64,000 bases of DNA from Phytophthora sp. 'mugwort' (GCA_033558025.1 JAUCEF010000001.1:4278001-4342000); one strand, 5' to 3'; shown: positions 1-10,909, numbered from the stretch's first letter. Made by a program: numbers and translations. The notes: generated by a model not told the origin, from the letters alone.

Positions 1-1
1 C

Positions 2-274
2 ACGCAGGAGCAGTCTGTCCTCCACGTGGACAATCAGACAGCGATCGCGCAGATTGCGGGCGAGGACACGTCTGGGCGCGCCAAACATATCGATATTCGG
101 TACAAGTTCATCAAAGATTTGGTCAAGAAGAAGTTGCTCGACGTCAAGTACTGCGGGTCCACGGAGATGCGTGCGAACATACTCACTAAGGTTCTCCCGG
201 CGCCGCGGCTTGATGAGCTGCGCGGGCTTGTGATCATCATGGATTCGAATCACCCGCCCCGGATTGAGTGTTGA
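2..274 (+). CDS. copia polyprotein, C-terminal RNase H (partial)
   Basis: This frame is open from the window edge to a TGA. It reads as the last ~90 residues of a copia-type RNase H: the DNQTAI segment, then AKHIDIRYKFIKD, then the STEMRANILTKVLPAPR end motif that closes copia polyproteins. RNase H degrades the RNA strand during reverse transcription of the element. The readable part has no stop or frameshift, unlike the second copia copy at 2.1-6.4 kb, so this copy looks younger. The 5' part lies outside the window. Confidence 0.75.
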   Translation, partial: TQEQSVLHVDNQTAIAQIAGEDTSGRAKHIDIRYKFIKDLVKKKLLDVKYCGSTEMRANILTKVLPAPRLDELRGLVIIMDSNHPPRIEC

Positions 275-489
275 ATACAAAAGGCGCACACGACATACAT
301 GGTGTACATGACGTAAGTAATACCAAATGACGTACGTGGTGCCAAAAGGCACACGAGGAGTTAGGAAACTGCGTACAAGAAGTCAAGAGCAGTTAGGAAA
401 CCAACAAATGGCCGAGCAGGGGCTTGAACGCTGATATGAATGCATCAGTCTTTCATTTACCTTCTACCGCTCAAGCTTCTCTTCCAACA
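269..489 (+). repeat. 3' LTR of the copia element
   Basis: A 221-bp block opens with TGTTGAATAC and closes with CTTCCAACA, giving perfect 5-bp inverted ends TGTTG/CAACA. It starts at the polyprotein stop, the usual place for a copia 3' LTR. The next bases, TGAAG at 490-494, would be the target duplication, but the partner lies outside the window. Confidence 0.6.
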
Positions 490-1913
490 TGAAGCCGTTG
501 AAGGACTACATCTGGTACGTGGTAATTATTGGTCTGCATACTCATTCGTGTCTGACCATTACTGTGTATTTTACAGTGCTAGCTACGAGGAATACCACGA
601 ATCGAACCCGTTTCCAAGGACTCATGGTGAAAGGCGAGCGCTTTTATCGCGGTTCGTCAGTGAAGCGTGGAGAAATGTTTCTGAGAGAAATATTTAGGAA
701 GGGCTTTATTAGGGCTGGTATCAATTCGTATGAGCCGCTTGGCAAAAAAGGTAGGGTAGAGTTTAAGACGTCTCTGGTGTAGATGCTCCTGTCGTGCATG
801 CTACGGATAAAATCACTTAATGTATGGTTGATACGGAAGCGGTGTCATCTCTATGATTGTGTGTATTTTGTCTTTTTTTACTAAGCATTTGTTTTTTTTT
901 TACGAGCGTCGCACTCGATCCGTCTGTCTCACTCAGTCCGATTTATACGGTACTACAGTATAGGAATGCAAGACGACAAGCAAGAAGATGACCGAGTGGC
1001 ACCTGAAGTGTATAGCGCGATTGACGCCACGAACAATACTACTTTACTCAAAGACGTCTTAAAGGCGAATGGAGAGGACCTCTAAGCATTGATAGACCAT
1101 GCAACGATTCCAGGTGCTGCAGCTTGTCTGGACACCACCTGTCTTCCATGCACGGTAGCGCAGAGCGTTCAAGTGGGTTTGTGCTGCGGGATCTGGACTT
1201 GGACCCATAAATCCGTCGCATTGTCGCCGTTGCAGTGCCGATTATGCTGCCAATTCCATTCGTCTATGTACCTCGAACTCGTTCGCACACTCTTAACAGA
1301 GTTACACCGTCATTTCCGGGTAGTTTGTGGGGATAGAGCAAACAGAGGCTCCCACCCCCACCCACCCTCGTCGCCCTCGTCGGATGCCCTGATCTCACAC
1401 ACGGGAACGCAGCCCCCAGCAGTTAACAGCCAGGACGACGATGTCGACAAAGTCGACGATGTTGCTGGACCGAAGGCTGATGAGTGGCGCCAAATAATTC
1501 ATCCGGCAACTCGTCCGAGGTGAAGGCCACAGATGGAAAGTGTAATGATGTGGGGCGGAGGAGAAGGAGTTGTCGAGTAGGAAGGAAATTTGGAAGTGAT
1601 TCATTTTGGGCGGTCCTTAGTTCGCTAGCGCTATATCTAAGCCGCCATGGAGGCTCTTGTGTGTCCTTTGTGCCACGCTGGATATTCTCCGCACGGTGAC
1701 CAACCATTCCTCTACATCACATGCAAACCTACACGTCACAGTCTATTGACTATCTGATTGGCTGGAGACTCTGGGACATTCTCTGGTTTCGTCATCATGA
1801 TAATGATTGCGTGTACCATGAGTGTAGTTCACATACGTGATCCTTGGAAGATGTCGTGGTGTCGCGCGGCGCCTCCTTATGTGCAATTTATGCAAAATAT
1901 GCAAAATAAAATG
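490..1913. other. intergenic stretch without a supportable gene
   Basis: Only short open frames without recognisable domains occur here. The longest is a 144-codon plus-strand frame at 1089-1523 of low-complexity, Pro/Ser-rich composition that matches no family I recognise. A tRNA-like remnant at 586-655 is listed separately. Confidence 0.5.
586..655 (-). other. degenerate tRNA-Glu-like sequence (pseudogene or SINE head)
   Basis: On the minus strand the segment has an anticodon-loop-like CTTTCAC (as in tRNA-Glu with TTC) flanked by CTCGC and ATGAG, which pair with one mismatch. A B-box-like GGGTTCGATTC follows. The T stem and acceptor stem do not close properly, so it is not a functional tRNA as read. 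Confidence 0.2.
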
Positions 1914-1996
1914 TGTTATCGATGGGACTCAAACCCGTGACCTTAGCCTTGGACGATAGAAACTTTACGTCTGCACCAGACTGTGCGTATATCGAT
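1914..1996 (-). other. tRNA-derived sequence with A and B boxes
   Basis: On the minus strand an 83-nt segment begins and ends with ATCGAT, which can pair as an acceptor-like stem. It contains an A-box-like CGCACAGTCTGGTGC and a B-box-like GGTTTGAGTCC, with a GACG/CGTC stem and a loop including AAGTTTC between them. Spacing is tRNA-like, but the T stem has a C-A mismatch. It could be a tRNA pseudogene or the head of a SINE. Confidence 0.3.
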
Positions 1997-2123
1997 TGTG
2001 TCGGGACCAAAGGTTTTACCCATACGTAACCGATGTAAAATGTGTCGTAATTGCAAACCACATCCTTACAGAAAGTTCCCCCGCCCGCCCAAGGCTACTA
2101 CCAAGTAGTCTCCGCTCACGCCT

Positions 2124-2530
2124 GTGGCGATCAAATATTTCATTGAGATCAAGGCAGACAAGGAGCGACGCCGAGCATTGCTCCGCGCACAGGCCAACGC
2201 TCGAGCAAAGCTCAGAGCCGCCAAGACGCGTGTCGCTCGCGAGCCGAGCCCGCATGAAAGACGCCGTTTGACGCGCAAGATAAGGTCGTTCTTGATCTCC
2301 ACGATCGATGATGCGCATGTTCTTCTCGTTGAGGGCAACACGTCAGCGTACCTGATCTACCAGAAGCTGCGTGATCGATACGAAGGCTCGACGACCTATG
2401 GTAATCCTTACTACATTAATCATTATTTGATGACTGCAAGTATGAGGAAGGCACGGATCGCATGGAAATTTTCCTCACGTTCGGGCGCGCGCTGAAGGCT
2501 GCCGCTGAAGCTACGGGAATCGTGATGATT
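2124..2530 (+). pseudogene. copia Gag remnant
   Basis: The frame from 2124 carries a basic, Arg/Ala-rich segment followed by RSFLISTIDDAHVLLVEG and YLIYQKLRDRYEG. This is the pattern of the UBN2/retrotran Gag domain of copia elements, where short helices bind nucleic acid and assemble the particle. It runs out of frame near 2495, and similar sequence continues in other frames. There is no Gag zinc knuckle in any readable frame. The copy is non-functional as read. Confidence 0.6.
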
Positions 2531-3289
2531 GATGAGCAGAAATCACTTTACCTCTACCACGCCATGCCAAGCTCGTGGAAGCTCGACCATGCAATTTGAA
2601 AGGGCAGCAAACGTTCATACCGTACACCGACCTCAAGACGAACATTAAGCGAAGGTACTCGATGACTTTTTTGCCAAGCGCAAGTACGTCATTGAGAAGG
2701 ACAGTCCAGCAATTTCGGCTACATACAGCGATATGGAACCCAGATGGTCGCGACCTCGCCTCACGGCCGTGGCGACCCACCTCGTCGGACCCATGGCTGC
2801 ACTTAGTGCTAGCGCCCGAACCACGCCATCCGCGACTGCCGTGTGCTTCAAAAACATCTGCGCACCGGTCGGTCAAAGAAGGCACGATTTCCCGCCAACT
2901 TCGACATCATCGAGCACAAATCGCGAGAGGGCAACAACTCATTCCCGGCCAAACAACACCGCAACCAACGTTCGGATGACCGTCAGCGCTCTGCATAAGC
3001 AACGATGATGGCGCCAAGACTTCGGATATCTACGATCGCTTCGTCAACAAGGCCAACTTCCAAGCGCTTCAACGCAAGTACAGCTCGCGTGGACGTGAAG
3101 CTGGTCTGATCGCCTACGCGACTATCACCACGCCGGACATTGGTCTCTCGGCTACAAGCCCGGATCTCCACGACTCGACCTGGTCGGTTACTCAGGATGC
3201 ACCCGCCATGCTGCCTACCAAGAATCCTGGCTCATCGAGATCATTCCTTACCCAGGCTCCATCATGGTCGGTGGCAAGAAGCTACTACC

Positions 3290-3460
3290 ATCCGTGGCAT
3301 TGGCGATATTGTGCTCCAAGTAGAGGACACCACAGGCATATCGCGTCTGCTCGGGTTTCGTGATGTACTGTACGTCCCCGAGATGAAGTTCAACCTTCTT
3401 TCCATCGCCCAATTGCTGAAGAAGGGTATTCGCCTTGCCTTCAGTTCATCACGTTGACGT
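3290..3460 (+). pseudogene. copia protease/GAG-pre-integrase linker remnant
   Basis: The plus frame reads GIGDIVLQVEDTTGISRLL, then LRDVLYVPEMKFNLLSIAQL-type sequence. This is the conserved stretch between the copia protease and the integrase zinc finger (V-x-Y-VP-x-x-x-x-NLLS). The protease active site itself could not be read in frame just upstream, so this part of the polyprotein is decayed. Confidence 0.6.
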
Positions 3461-3849
3461 TCTTCGTGGGCAAATACTACAAGCTACACGTCCAGCTCGC
3501 CACTGACATGGACCTGTTCCAGCTCAAGGCCAAAACGCCACCAAGATGCAATCCAGCGCGCTCGTGGCTTCGTCTTATGCGGAAGACAAGTCCGCCAACG
3601 CCCTCGCGGCTCAACCAGGTTGGATCCTACTGTATTGTTGCGACATAAACATCTTTGTCATTCTAACTTCCGTGTGCATATCTAAGACCCAGGCGGTAAC
3701 TGAACTGGCATTCACCCAAGCATCAACGATCCCGATATACTTCTGTCCTTAGTGTGTTTTCGCTAAGGCACGCCGTGCTCCATTCAGTAGCCATGTTGAT
3801 CGCTCCAAAAATCCTCTTGAGAAAGATCACTCTGATATTAATGACCCGT

Positions 3850-4341
3850 TGCCATACCCCAGCCTACGTGGTGCTCACTACTTCATTACATCCTCGATGA
3901 CTACTCGCGCTTCATGTACTTGTACGTGGTGTGCCAGAAGTCAGACCTGTATGAATGTTACGAAGACTTTCGCAAAGCTGCCAAGAACCGATTCAATACA
4001 GAAGTTGGTTCGCTCGAAACTCAGTTCAACAGTATGATCCTGATGTTGCTCGGCTTCAAAGTGACAACGGCAAAGAATATGAAAACCTTGGCAAGATCAT
4101 ATTTGATCGCTATGGCACACATGCGCAGTTTACCAACGCCTACACACTTCAACAGAACGGTGTTGCGGGGCGATGTATGCGCACAATTCTTGAGCGCGTA
4201 CGGGCTCTTCTCATTGATGACGATCTACCATGTCAGCTTTGGGGAGAGTGGTGTAAGTCACTCATCTTATCAACACGACCTCTAGCAGCGTGCTCCCTTC
4301 GGGGGTTACGCCCGAGAGATGGCTTCTTCGAGCTTTGGTAA
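3850..4341 (+). pseudogene. copia integrase core remnant
   Basis: Fragments of the rve integrase core appear in two frames: an FMYLYVVCQKSDLYE part, then LQSDNGKEYENLGK, then TLQQNGVAGRCMRTILERVR. The DNGKE and QNG(V)A motifs are typical of copia integrases, which insert the cDNA into the genome. The frame change near 3955 and surrounding stops make it non-functional. Confidence 0.7.
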
Positions 4342-4869
4342 GCGAAGAAGTCATCTCTTCAGTATGTCAAGTGTTTGAATGCACTGCATTTGTCTCATAC
4401 CCGAGTCGCATCGTAATAAGCTCCAACTAGGAGCTAAGCTCTGCATGTTTATCAGTCTACCCAAAAATAAAACATATATATTGTTTGTCATCGCCTTCTC
4501 AACACGACAGAGAACAGAATCGTTTACAACCGTGACGTTACCTTCAAGGAAGACACGTTCCGAACCTCACCTTCCTCGAAAACCCTACTCCAAATCCATT
4601 GAGTATGCCCCTACCTGTTCAAAAATGAACTCCTACCCTCACTCAGTGCGCTCCTAAAACGCAACCTGGCTTTTCTAATGATGCTGACGTGCGCACCCCT
4701 TCAGCTAAGAAAGACAAAACCGAAGACGCTATCGCAATCGACTATAAAAGCGCTACTGCTCCATGAGCCTATCGACTTGGAAGAGGAGCATTCCAAAATT
4801 GTACCATCGTTAGGCTCTTAGCTGCCTGCTATGCTCAGATCCTAAGACCTACAAGGAAGCCATGCATCT

Positions 4870-5590
4870 GGCTGCCATGCAGCTGCTCTCCCTGAAAATG
4901 AATCGCTCATAGACAATCCCACATGGGCACTAGTGCCATTCCCTCACAACCGCAAGGTATTTCAGTGCCGATGGGTTATCGTGCGTAAGCGTGATGAATC
5001 TGGTAGCATTGTGCGCTTTAAAGCTCGCCTAGTCATCAAAGGCTTTCAGCAGAGTATGGCGTAGATTACACTGAAATTTTCTCATCTGTCGTGCGAATGG
5101 AAGTACTTCGGCCACTGCTCATGCTTGCAGCAATACTTTACTGTAAAATTGAGCAGCTGGACGTTAAGACAGCTTTCCTAAGCGGTTCGCTCGATGTAGA
5201 AAGTTGCATGGACAGCCAGATGGCTTTACCTCGAAGGACAACCGTGATCTAGTCTGCAGTCTTGTTAAGAGCCTCTACGGTCTCGAGCAAGCACCACGCG
5301 TCTGGTACCACACTATCACTGAATATCTCGAGCGTCTTTGTTAATGACCGTTTCGTTATTTTTTTAATTATATTCAATGCGTCGTGTTACATATCGGTTT
5401 ATATCGATGACCTATTGATCATCTCACCGTCCAAACAAGCCGTTGCTCGGGCCAAATCGGCCTTGAGCTCCGAGTTCCACATGACCGATTTAGAGGGAGT
5501 ATGCTACCTACTTGGCTGGACCATTGTAAGGACCGAACCAACCGCGTTATCTCCATTCACCAGAAGAGCTATGTTTCCAAAGTGCTAAAT
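4870..5590 (+). pseudogene. copia reverse transcriptase remnant
   Basis: Recognisable pieces are RWIVRKRD-like sequence near 4975, QLDVKTAFLSGSLDVE near 5157, and the catalytic YIDDLLII segment at about 5400 followed by FHMTDLEG and YLLGW. These are the RVT_2 motifs in order, with the YxDD box intact. Frameshifts separate them, so no full-length enzyme is encoded. Confidence 0.75.
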
Positions 5591-5685
5591 CGATTCTCGA
5601 TGTTAGACAGCCATCCAAAGAGCACTCCTATCTCCCAGGGCTAAGTGCCAAGGACTGCCCTAACTGTGAAGAAGCGAAGGCTCAC

Positions 5686-6377
5686 ATGGCCAACAAGCCT
5701 TATCGGCAAGCAGTAGGTGGCTTCATGTACCTCATGACAGGTACTCGCCCTGACCTTGCATACTTCATCCGTGAAGTTAGCCAGTATCTGGACAACCCGG
5801 GGCTACCTCACTGGAACACAGTCAAGCATGATTTGCACTACCTAAAGGGCAATGGACTAACTCTGGGTGGAACGGAGAACCTAGAGCTCCTACAGCTGAT
5901 GAATATCTAATGGCACACACGGACTCGGACATATGCGGCATGCCAAGACACTCGCCGTTGCATTGGTGACTACATCACCATGTTCTGCAATAGTCCAATC
6001 AGTTGGGTCTCGCGGAGACACCACACCGTGGTGCTCTCCACGACGGAGGCGGAGTACATTGCACACTGCTACTGCATGCAATAACTTATTTATATAAAGT
6101 TACTGCCATAAGAACTAGGCTACGAGAGATCAAAGGCCACTTTGATAATGGAAGACAACAAAGTTGCATTAAAATATGTAACAACCCAGAACTGCATGGC
6201 GGGAGCAAGCACATCGACATTACGTACTTCTTCGTACAGAAGAAAGTAGCTCGAAAGGAGTTCACTATTAGCTACTGCAATACAAGTGAAATGTGTGCTG
6301 AGATTTTTACTAAGCCACTCACCAAACCAACTTTTGAGAAAATGAGAGAGTTATTACGAGTTACCCCACCACAATAA
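5686..6377 (+). pseudogene. copia RNase H remnant
   Basis: The frame from 5686 reads PYRQAVGGFMYLMTGTRPDL, the copia hinge after the reverse transcriptase. After breaks, the frame ending at 6377 reads GGSKHIDITYFFVQ and SEMCAEIFTKPLTKPTFEKM. The latter matches the end of the RNase H seen at 2-274. Several stops and frame changes lie between the two parts. Confidence 0.7.
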
Positions 6378-6546
6378 GATTGACAGAAATATAAGTCTTC
6401 GTGCGGTGAGGGCATTCTGTTCATTTTCCAAAGGTATAAAAACCCACCGTAATAATCCATTTCAGACACGCTGCAGGTACTTACCAACGAGGCTGGAACA
6501 CACAGAACGGGCAAACAAATGATAAATAGTTAATCCACTTCGTCTG

Positions 6547-7303
6547 CTAACCGTCCCCGCTCGAACATTGCCGTGATTGTTCTCGTCGAAGATACGTACG
6601 ACGGTCACCGTTAGCCTCAACGTGAAGAACCACATAGTGTCCGTACAAGTGTCTGTTGTAGGCACCAATCAAGTAGAAACCATCTTCCAACTCCAATTCA
6701 TCTCGAACGCGTTCACCACGACGGCCATCCTTGATGTAGTTCTTGTGCAACTTGTTCACGACGAGGTTGCACCCGTACGCTCGGAGTTTTGACATCAACT
6801 TGGCAAACTGCTTCCATGTGCATCCATGCATCATGTCGTGCCCAGCAGCAAGTTCTTCCTGAAAAAAGGTGTCGACCACAGCACGCGAATTGGGTCGGCC
6901 CACAACACGCACAGCAGGGTCCTACGCGTTGAAACACAGTTGTAGTTGTCGCTTCCCGCTAGCATTATCTTGCCGTACTCGTCCGTCTTGCACAAGCGGA
7001 GGAAGTACTGTGCTCCGCTCTCCTTGAATCACAGAGCAAACCGTACATCCTCGGGGTTGGTCTGAGCGATAAAATCATTGGTTCTCACCTGCGCAATCGT
7101 GCGTTCCCCGGCGTCAGGCGCCAGTCCCACAGCACACTAACCTGGAAGAAAATGCCATCCTCAGAGAGCCTTACGTCGTCGATCTGCCAAATAGGCCAGC
7201 TACGCTCAGGGTCCGAATCCCAAACCAACGAGGTGGTCGGATCGTCGTCGTCGTCGCTCTCATACGGGCTCAGCTCGATCCCTGACGAGCCGTCGCTCTC
7301 CAA
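6547..7303 (-). pseudogene. chromo-like + putative cysteine-peptidase-like ORF remnant
   Basis: On the minus strand an acidic N-terminal part (7303-7085) includes IWQIDDVRLSEDGIFFQV, resembling the start of a chromodomain. It is followed, across stops, by LAGSDNYNC (around 6950) and a longer open part 6912-6547 with HGCTWKQFAKLMSKLRAYGC and FYLIGAYNRHLYGHYVVLHV. The Cys in DNYNC and the His in GHYVVL could be the catalytic pair of an OTU- or papain-fold peptidase; this is inference from motif spacing. At least two stops or shifts break the frame. It is probably a transposon-borne gene. Confidence 0.3.
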
Positions 7304-8091
7304 GTCATCGCTCTAAAGCTGTCGGATTCGTAGTCGTCGTTGCACGACTCCCCCAGTCTTCCTCGCCTGACGAGAGCAATCTACTGTAGCGAAATGGGTC
7401 CTGCATCTCCTCGTTCTTCTCCTCCTCACACGGAGTGGCGGAAGGGGCTGGTGCTCGTGGACAGAAGCCGAACCTGAAACGGTCGACATTGTCGATTCTT
7501 CTCTATTCTACACCAAGTTTAGTCTGGCTCTGAATCTGACAGAAAAAGGCTCGTATCTATACACGTATCGTTAGTCCTTTACTGAAGTACGAAAGACCAA
7601 GCAGCTGCAACGTTCTAAAACATTTGAATCCTTCTAAATCTGAAGGTCCAACCTACACAAAATCATGAACCCAACGTACAAAAACAGATAGTTTCGCTGC
7701 AGGAAGAGTGTGGCAGCAGTACATCAGTTGACACAAACTGAAGACAAGGTTCAAACATAATTACAGATCTAGTCAGATCTGTACTAACAGATTTAGCAGG
7801 GTTCTAAATGGTTGATTCTGTTACTTCCACGTTCCAGCTCTCTACTCCCCACTCTCCCCTCTCTCAAAACTAAATCAATGATTTTAGCAGCATCTACTCA
7901 AGCCTCCTTCTTCGCCGTCCACGTTGCCGGTCTCCCTCTTCTTACCTGTGTCTCGCTCGTGGACGATGAATCGCCAATATCGAGAATACTGTACCTTACG
8001 GTCCTCATCACTTGGGACCTATTGTATAGCTTATCCGACAATGTATAACGCTGAGCTTCATCCTCGTGTTCTACCTATCGAATCGCACACT
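7304..8091. other. no gene recognised
   Basis: The stretch between the peptidase-like remnant and the LTR-like end has only short frames without domains. Its right end may belong to an old LTR (see 8092-8122). Confidence 0.4.
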
Positions 8092-8122
8092 TCCTGTGCG
8101 CAAGGTGTTGTGAGCCCCGTCA
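8092..8122 (+). repeat. LTR-end-like sequence
   Basis: The 31 bp TCCTGTGCGCAAGG...GCCCCGTCAC are nearly identical to the end of the gypsy LTR at 16025-16055 (opposite strand), with one base different inside the block. Outside it the two loci do not match clearly. It may be the end of a related, older LTR lying in plus orientation. Confidence 0.4.
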
Positions 8123-8405
8123 CCGGTTGTCTGGTTCCCTGGTGGACTGGTACCAGGGATGGCAAAAAATATATTGAAGCGGCCATGATCGCAATAGATT
8201 TCAAGCAATAATTGATTGCAGTCGTATACCGGTTGATTACCGGTTATTTTTCGGGGAGGAATATTTGACTTCAATAATGTATTTTGATGTCCTAGTAGCC
8301 AACCATCCTCTGGTAGATCGATGTTGGTACAAAACACTCCTCTTCACTTTCACCTTATTTGTACATTTACTAGAAGCCCTTCCAGCCGTCCCAAGGAGCC
8401 CCAAT

Positions 8406-8703
8406 ATGCTCGCTCCCACCACCCGTACCCCTACTCCCGCCGCCTTCACGAACAAGCAAGTGGCCAGCTACTACTTTCGGTCGTGCCGCGACCAGTACGA
8501 CGAGGTGATTCTCGAGTACTATTGGTGCCGGTGCGGCGCGGTCCGGAAACGTATGATTGTACGGGGTACTCAAACGTGATGCAGCACATCAGGCGTGAGC
8601 ACCCCCAGTTCTCCCTGGAACTGATGGCAGCGACGCCCGACGGGACGGGCTTGCTCGCACACTATGTTCGCCAGTCAGCTCGGAACCTTTCGGGTGGCTT
8701 GAG
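8406..8703 (+). pseudogene. hAT transposase, N-terminal BED zinc-finger part
   Basis: From the ATG at 8406 the frame reads FTNKQVASYYFRSC, then CRCGAVRK. After a +1 shift near 8565 it continues YSNVMQHIRREHPQF and VRQSARNLSG. The Cys pair and the His-x4-His pair make a BED-type finger, which binds DNA in hAT transposases. The second hAT in this window (59255-61157) has the same layout. The frame is cut at 8703 by the nested element and resumes at 10911 with WLEWV, which needs a one-base correction. Confidence 0.65.
8696..8703. repeat. target site duplication, left copy
   Basis: GGCTTGAG lies directly before the nested element and is repeated exactly at 10910-10917. Removing the element and one copy rejoins the two halves of the hAT transposase. 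Confidence 0.7.
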
Positions 8704-8853
8704 GGGCAAGACTAAGAAGGGTCATTTTCCAAAGAGGGTCATTTCATAGGAAAGGACAGTTTGTTCGGACTTCGTACAATCCAGATCGGCTGGATAACCT
8801 TAATCCAAGGATAGCATACAAAAAGGTAATACAAAATTGCAGTGTGTCCGTTG
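8704..8853 (+). repeat. terminal inverted repeat, left
   Basis: It aligns to the reverse complement of 10766-10909 along its length, with scattered mismatches and small indels. Shared blocks include CATAGGAAAGGAC, GTACAATCCAGATC and GTGTCCGTTG. Confidence 0.7.
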
Positions 8854-9368
8854 GCAGAGAATGTATATATATATTGTCGAAAAAGAAGGTGGCACTAAGA
8901 CATCATTTGCACGATAAGAATCGAAGACACAATGCAGAGGCCGAGACTAAAGCAAGCAATTTACAGGCGAGATACGCCGTATCCTGGCGAGATTCGACAA
9001 GTTCGCTCGGTAAAAAAAACACCCTCGCCTAAATAGTACCAGAATCACTTCACCAGACGTACAGCAACGCTCAAGCTTAAGTAAAAAGCCTCCAACACCA
9101 ATAAACATTAATCGTCCTGCCTTATTCGACCCTGCTTCACCCACCTGTTCCAGCTAGCTCATCTCTTCGCCACTGACCGCCGACATCCAATTCGACACTA
9201 GTCAACAGCCTATGGAAAAGTTGCACGATAGCCCCCCGCTCTCGCAGCTAGATGATGCTATATATCTAGTGATTTGTTTCGCTTTCTACCGTCATCCGAG
9301 GGTGGCGCAAGACAACAGTCTTTGCAGGCCGATTCAGTTTATTAACCTCTCTCTTTCCTCTGTCTGAG

Positions 9369-9801
9369 ATGGGACCAGGACATGAAGCGCTATCGAGTTC
9401 AACTGGTCAAGCTGGGATGGTCGCATCCAGAGCCCGCACGATTTCAACTTGCATTGGTGGATTGACCGTAACCAGGCCAGTGCGCTCCCGACGCGAATTC
9501 AAGATCACCCATACGATGAAGAGTCGGATGAATTCCGACGTCGACGCGCTTCGCTTGCATCACACCGATCTAGAACCCTCCCATTAAACACAAGAAGAGA
9601 CCCGGCGCTCTTGAGAGAGTGGATTGGACGCACTCTGCGGCCCGACCTGCTTTGGTCGGTGCGACACCACATATCGATGAATCGTTGGTGACAGTGCTTC
9701 CACCGTCGGCTGTAGTGACTCACGTTACGGTTCCTCAAAATGTGTCTTTTCACGAGCCCAACATCCCTGCACGATTCTGGGGATACGCAGGTAGGAACTA
9801 A
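9369..9801 (+). other. unrecognised open frames inside the nested element
   Basis: Overlapping plus frames read SHPEPHDFNLHWWIDRN-like sequence (by joining two frames), then a frame to 9801 ending ARFWGYAG. They could be remnants of the element's own protein. No family was recognised, and no ATG-to-stop frame exceeds 80 codons. Confidence 0.2.
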
Positions 9802-10134
9802 ATCAGTATCTTATGCATTTGGATAAGCGTTCTTAGATCATCCTTGCGTTTGGCTGGATAAAAAAGCTAACTAGTTCGTACTACTCGTCTTATGCCCGCG
9901 AAACGCATCCGACCTGAATGAGTTACTCTTCGTGTAGGTCTTGTCGCACACATGCACTTGTACTCACCCACCAGGTTGTCCGTGCGATGACGTTTTTCTG
10001 GTTCTCTACACAAGCAGGATTCTTGGCGCAGTAGCGGCGGTGCATACGAAAATCGTTAGATTCCGGACACTTGAAACTGCAAGCTTTATGACGAGGAAGA
10101 AAGCTGTTACCACGTCAGACTTCCAATTGAAGCC

Positions 10135-10695
10135 TTAATAAGATAGGAAGCTGTGGATTTGGTGGTTCTCGCGGTCGAATTCAACGCCACTGTGTACCAG
10201 ATTCTCCACGAAAAATGACGCATTAGTCCACATGAATTCCCACGGCCCTGGCGGCATTATCGTCGCGAGCATCAAAGCAGAAAAGGAAACACGCAGACAT
10301 GTACCTCCCTCCAAAGCGCACATCATACTGGCTGGCGCGCGGTCGGCATGCTTCTTCTTAGCATCAGCAACGACTGCGCGCAGATTATCTTGGTGAGGTT
10401 CTTTGTCGCCTCCGTTGGGCAGCGACCGCATGGATGAAAACGTATTCGGCGTCCATGCATCATTGAGACTTTCTGACACCATACAGAGTGCAATCTTCAG
10501 CTGTACGATTGCCCCTGAAGACTTCTTCAAGCGAGATTGTACAGTCATCGGCGCGGCCTTCCACTTCCTTGACGACGGGCACGTTTGTGAAAGATTCCGC
10601 CTTCTTTTGCAGCTGCTTGACGAAGTCGTGATGGATGTGGAGTCCGGCGACCAAGTATCCGCAGGATTAAAGAGTTGCTTGGTCTTGGGCGCCAT
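10135..10695 (-). CDS. hypothetical ORF, 186 codons, inside the nested element
   Basis: The minus strand is open from the ATG at 10695 (MAPKTKQLFNPADTW) to 10135. The N-terminal start looks genuine, but the part after about residue 15 is Ser/Lys-rich. A second minus frame (10654-10460) with DFVKQLQKKAESFTNVP looks more protein-like, so a frameshift early in the gene is likely. No family was recognised; it may be cargo or a decayed gene of the element. Confidence 0.2.
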   Translation of the reverse strand: MAPKTKQLFNPADTWSPDSTSITTSSSSCKRRRNLSQTCPSSRKWKAAPMTVQSRLKKSSGAIVQLKIALCMVSESLNDAWTPNTFSSMRSLPNGGDKEPHQDNLRAVVADAKKKHADRAPASMMCALEGGTCLRVSFSALMLATIMPPGPWEFMWTNASFFVENLVHSGVEFDRENHQIHSFLSY

Positions 10696-10765
10696 TTTAG
10701 AAATGCAACTGACGCGGTTCTCTTTTTACCCCCATGTTGTATGTATAGCAGCCTTGTCAAAAATG

Positions 10766-10909
10766 CAACGGACACGCTGCATTTTTGTTAATACTCTGTT
10801 GTATGCTTTCCTTGGATAGTATCCAGCTGATCTGGATTGTACAAAGTCCGAATAAACAGTCCTTTCCTATGGAATGGTACTCTTGGAATGACCCTCGTTG
10901 GTCTTGACC
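10766..10909 (-). repeat. terminal inverted repeat, right
   Basis: Reverse complement of the left repeat at 8704-8853. Its outer end GACC abuts the second target duplication. Confidence 0.7.

Larger units (their letters stand above)
1..489 (+). mobile_element. Ty1/copia retrotransposon, 3' end (5' part outside window)
   Basis: The element enters from the left edge, so only the end of its polyprotein and the 3' LTR are seen. The coding part ends at the TGA at 272-274. The LTR begins inside the last codons with TGTTG and ends CAACA at 489, as expected for a copia LTR with short inverted ends. Whether the element is intact cannot be judged from this window. Confidence 0.75.
2100..6420 (+). mobile_element. 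degenerate Ty1/copia retrotransposon
   Basis: The domains occur in copia order on the plus strand (Gag, protease-linked linker, integrase, reverse transcriptase, RNase H) but are broken by many frameshifts and stops. Outer limits are approximate. No convincing pair of LTRs was found. After the RNase H stop a TGTTC start at 6411 and a TATA-like GGTATAAAAACC at 6432 could mark the 3' LTR. Confidence 0.75.
8704..10909. mobile_element. nested DNA transposon with ~150-bp TIRs, superfamily unassigned
   Basis: A 2206-bp element is bounded by terminal inverted repeats starting GGGCAAGACTAAGAAGGGTC (left) and GGTCAAGACCAACGAGGGTC (right, reverse strand), and flanked by the 8-bp duplication GGCTTGAG. 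Long TIRs and an 8-bp duplication fit Mutator-like elements, though other 8-bp-TSD superfamilies are possible. No transposase was recognised inside, so it is probably a non-autonomous or decayed copy. Confidence 0.7.

Noticed and set aside
405..480. A second tRNA-like pattern (CTGAT/ATCAG stem) on the minus strand
   Set aside because: It lies fully within the copia LTR (269-489) and its acceptor and T stems do not pair.
1089..1523. 144-codon plus-strand ORF as a gene
   Set aside because: No domain, no promoter-like element, and Pro/Ser-rich low-complexity composition beside decayed repeats.
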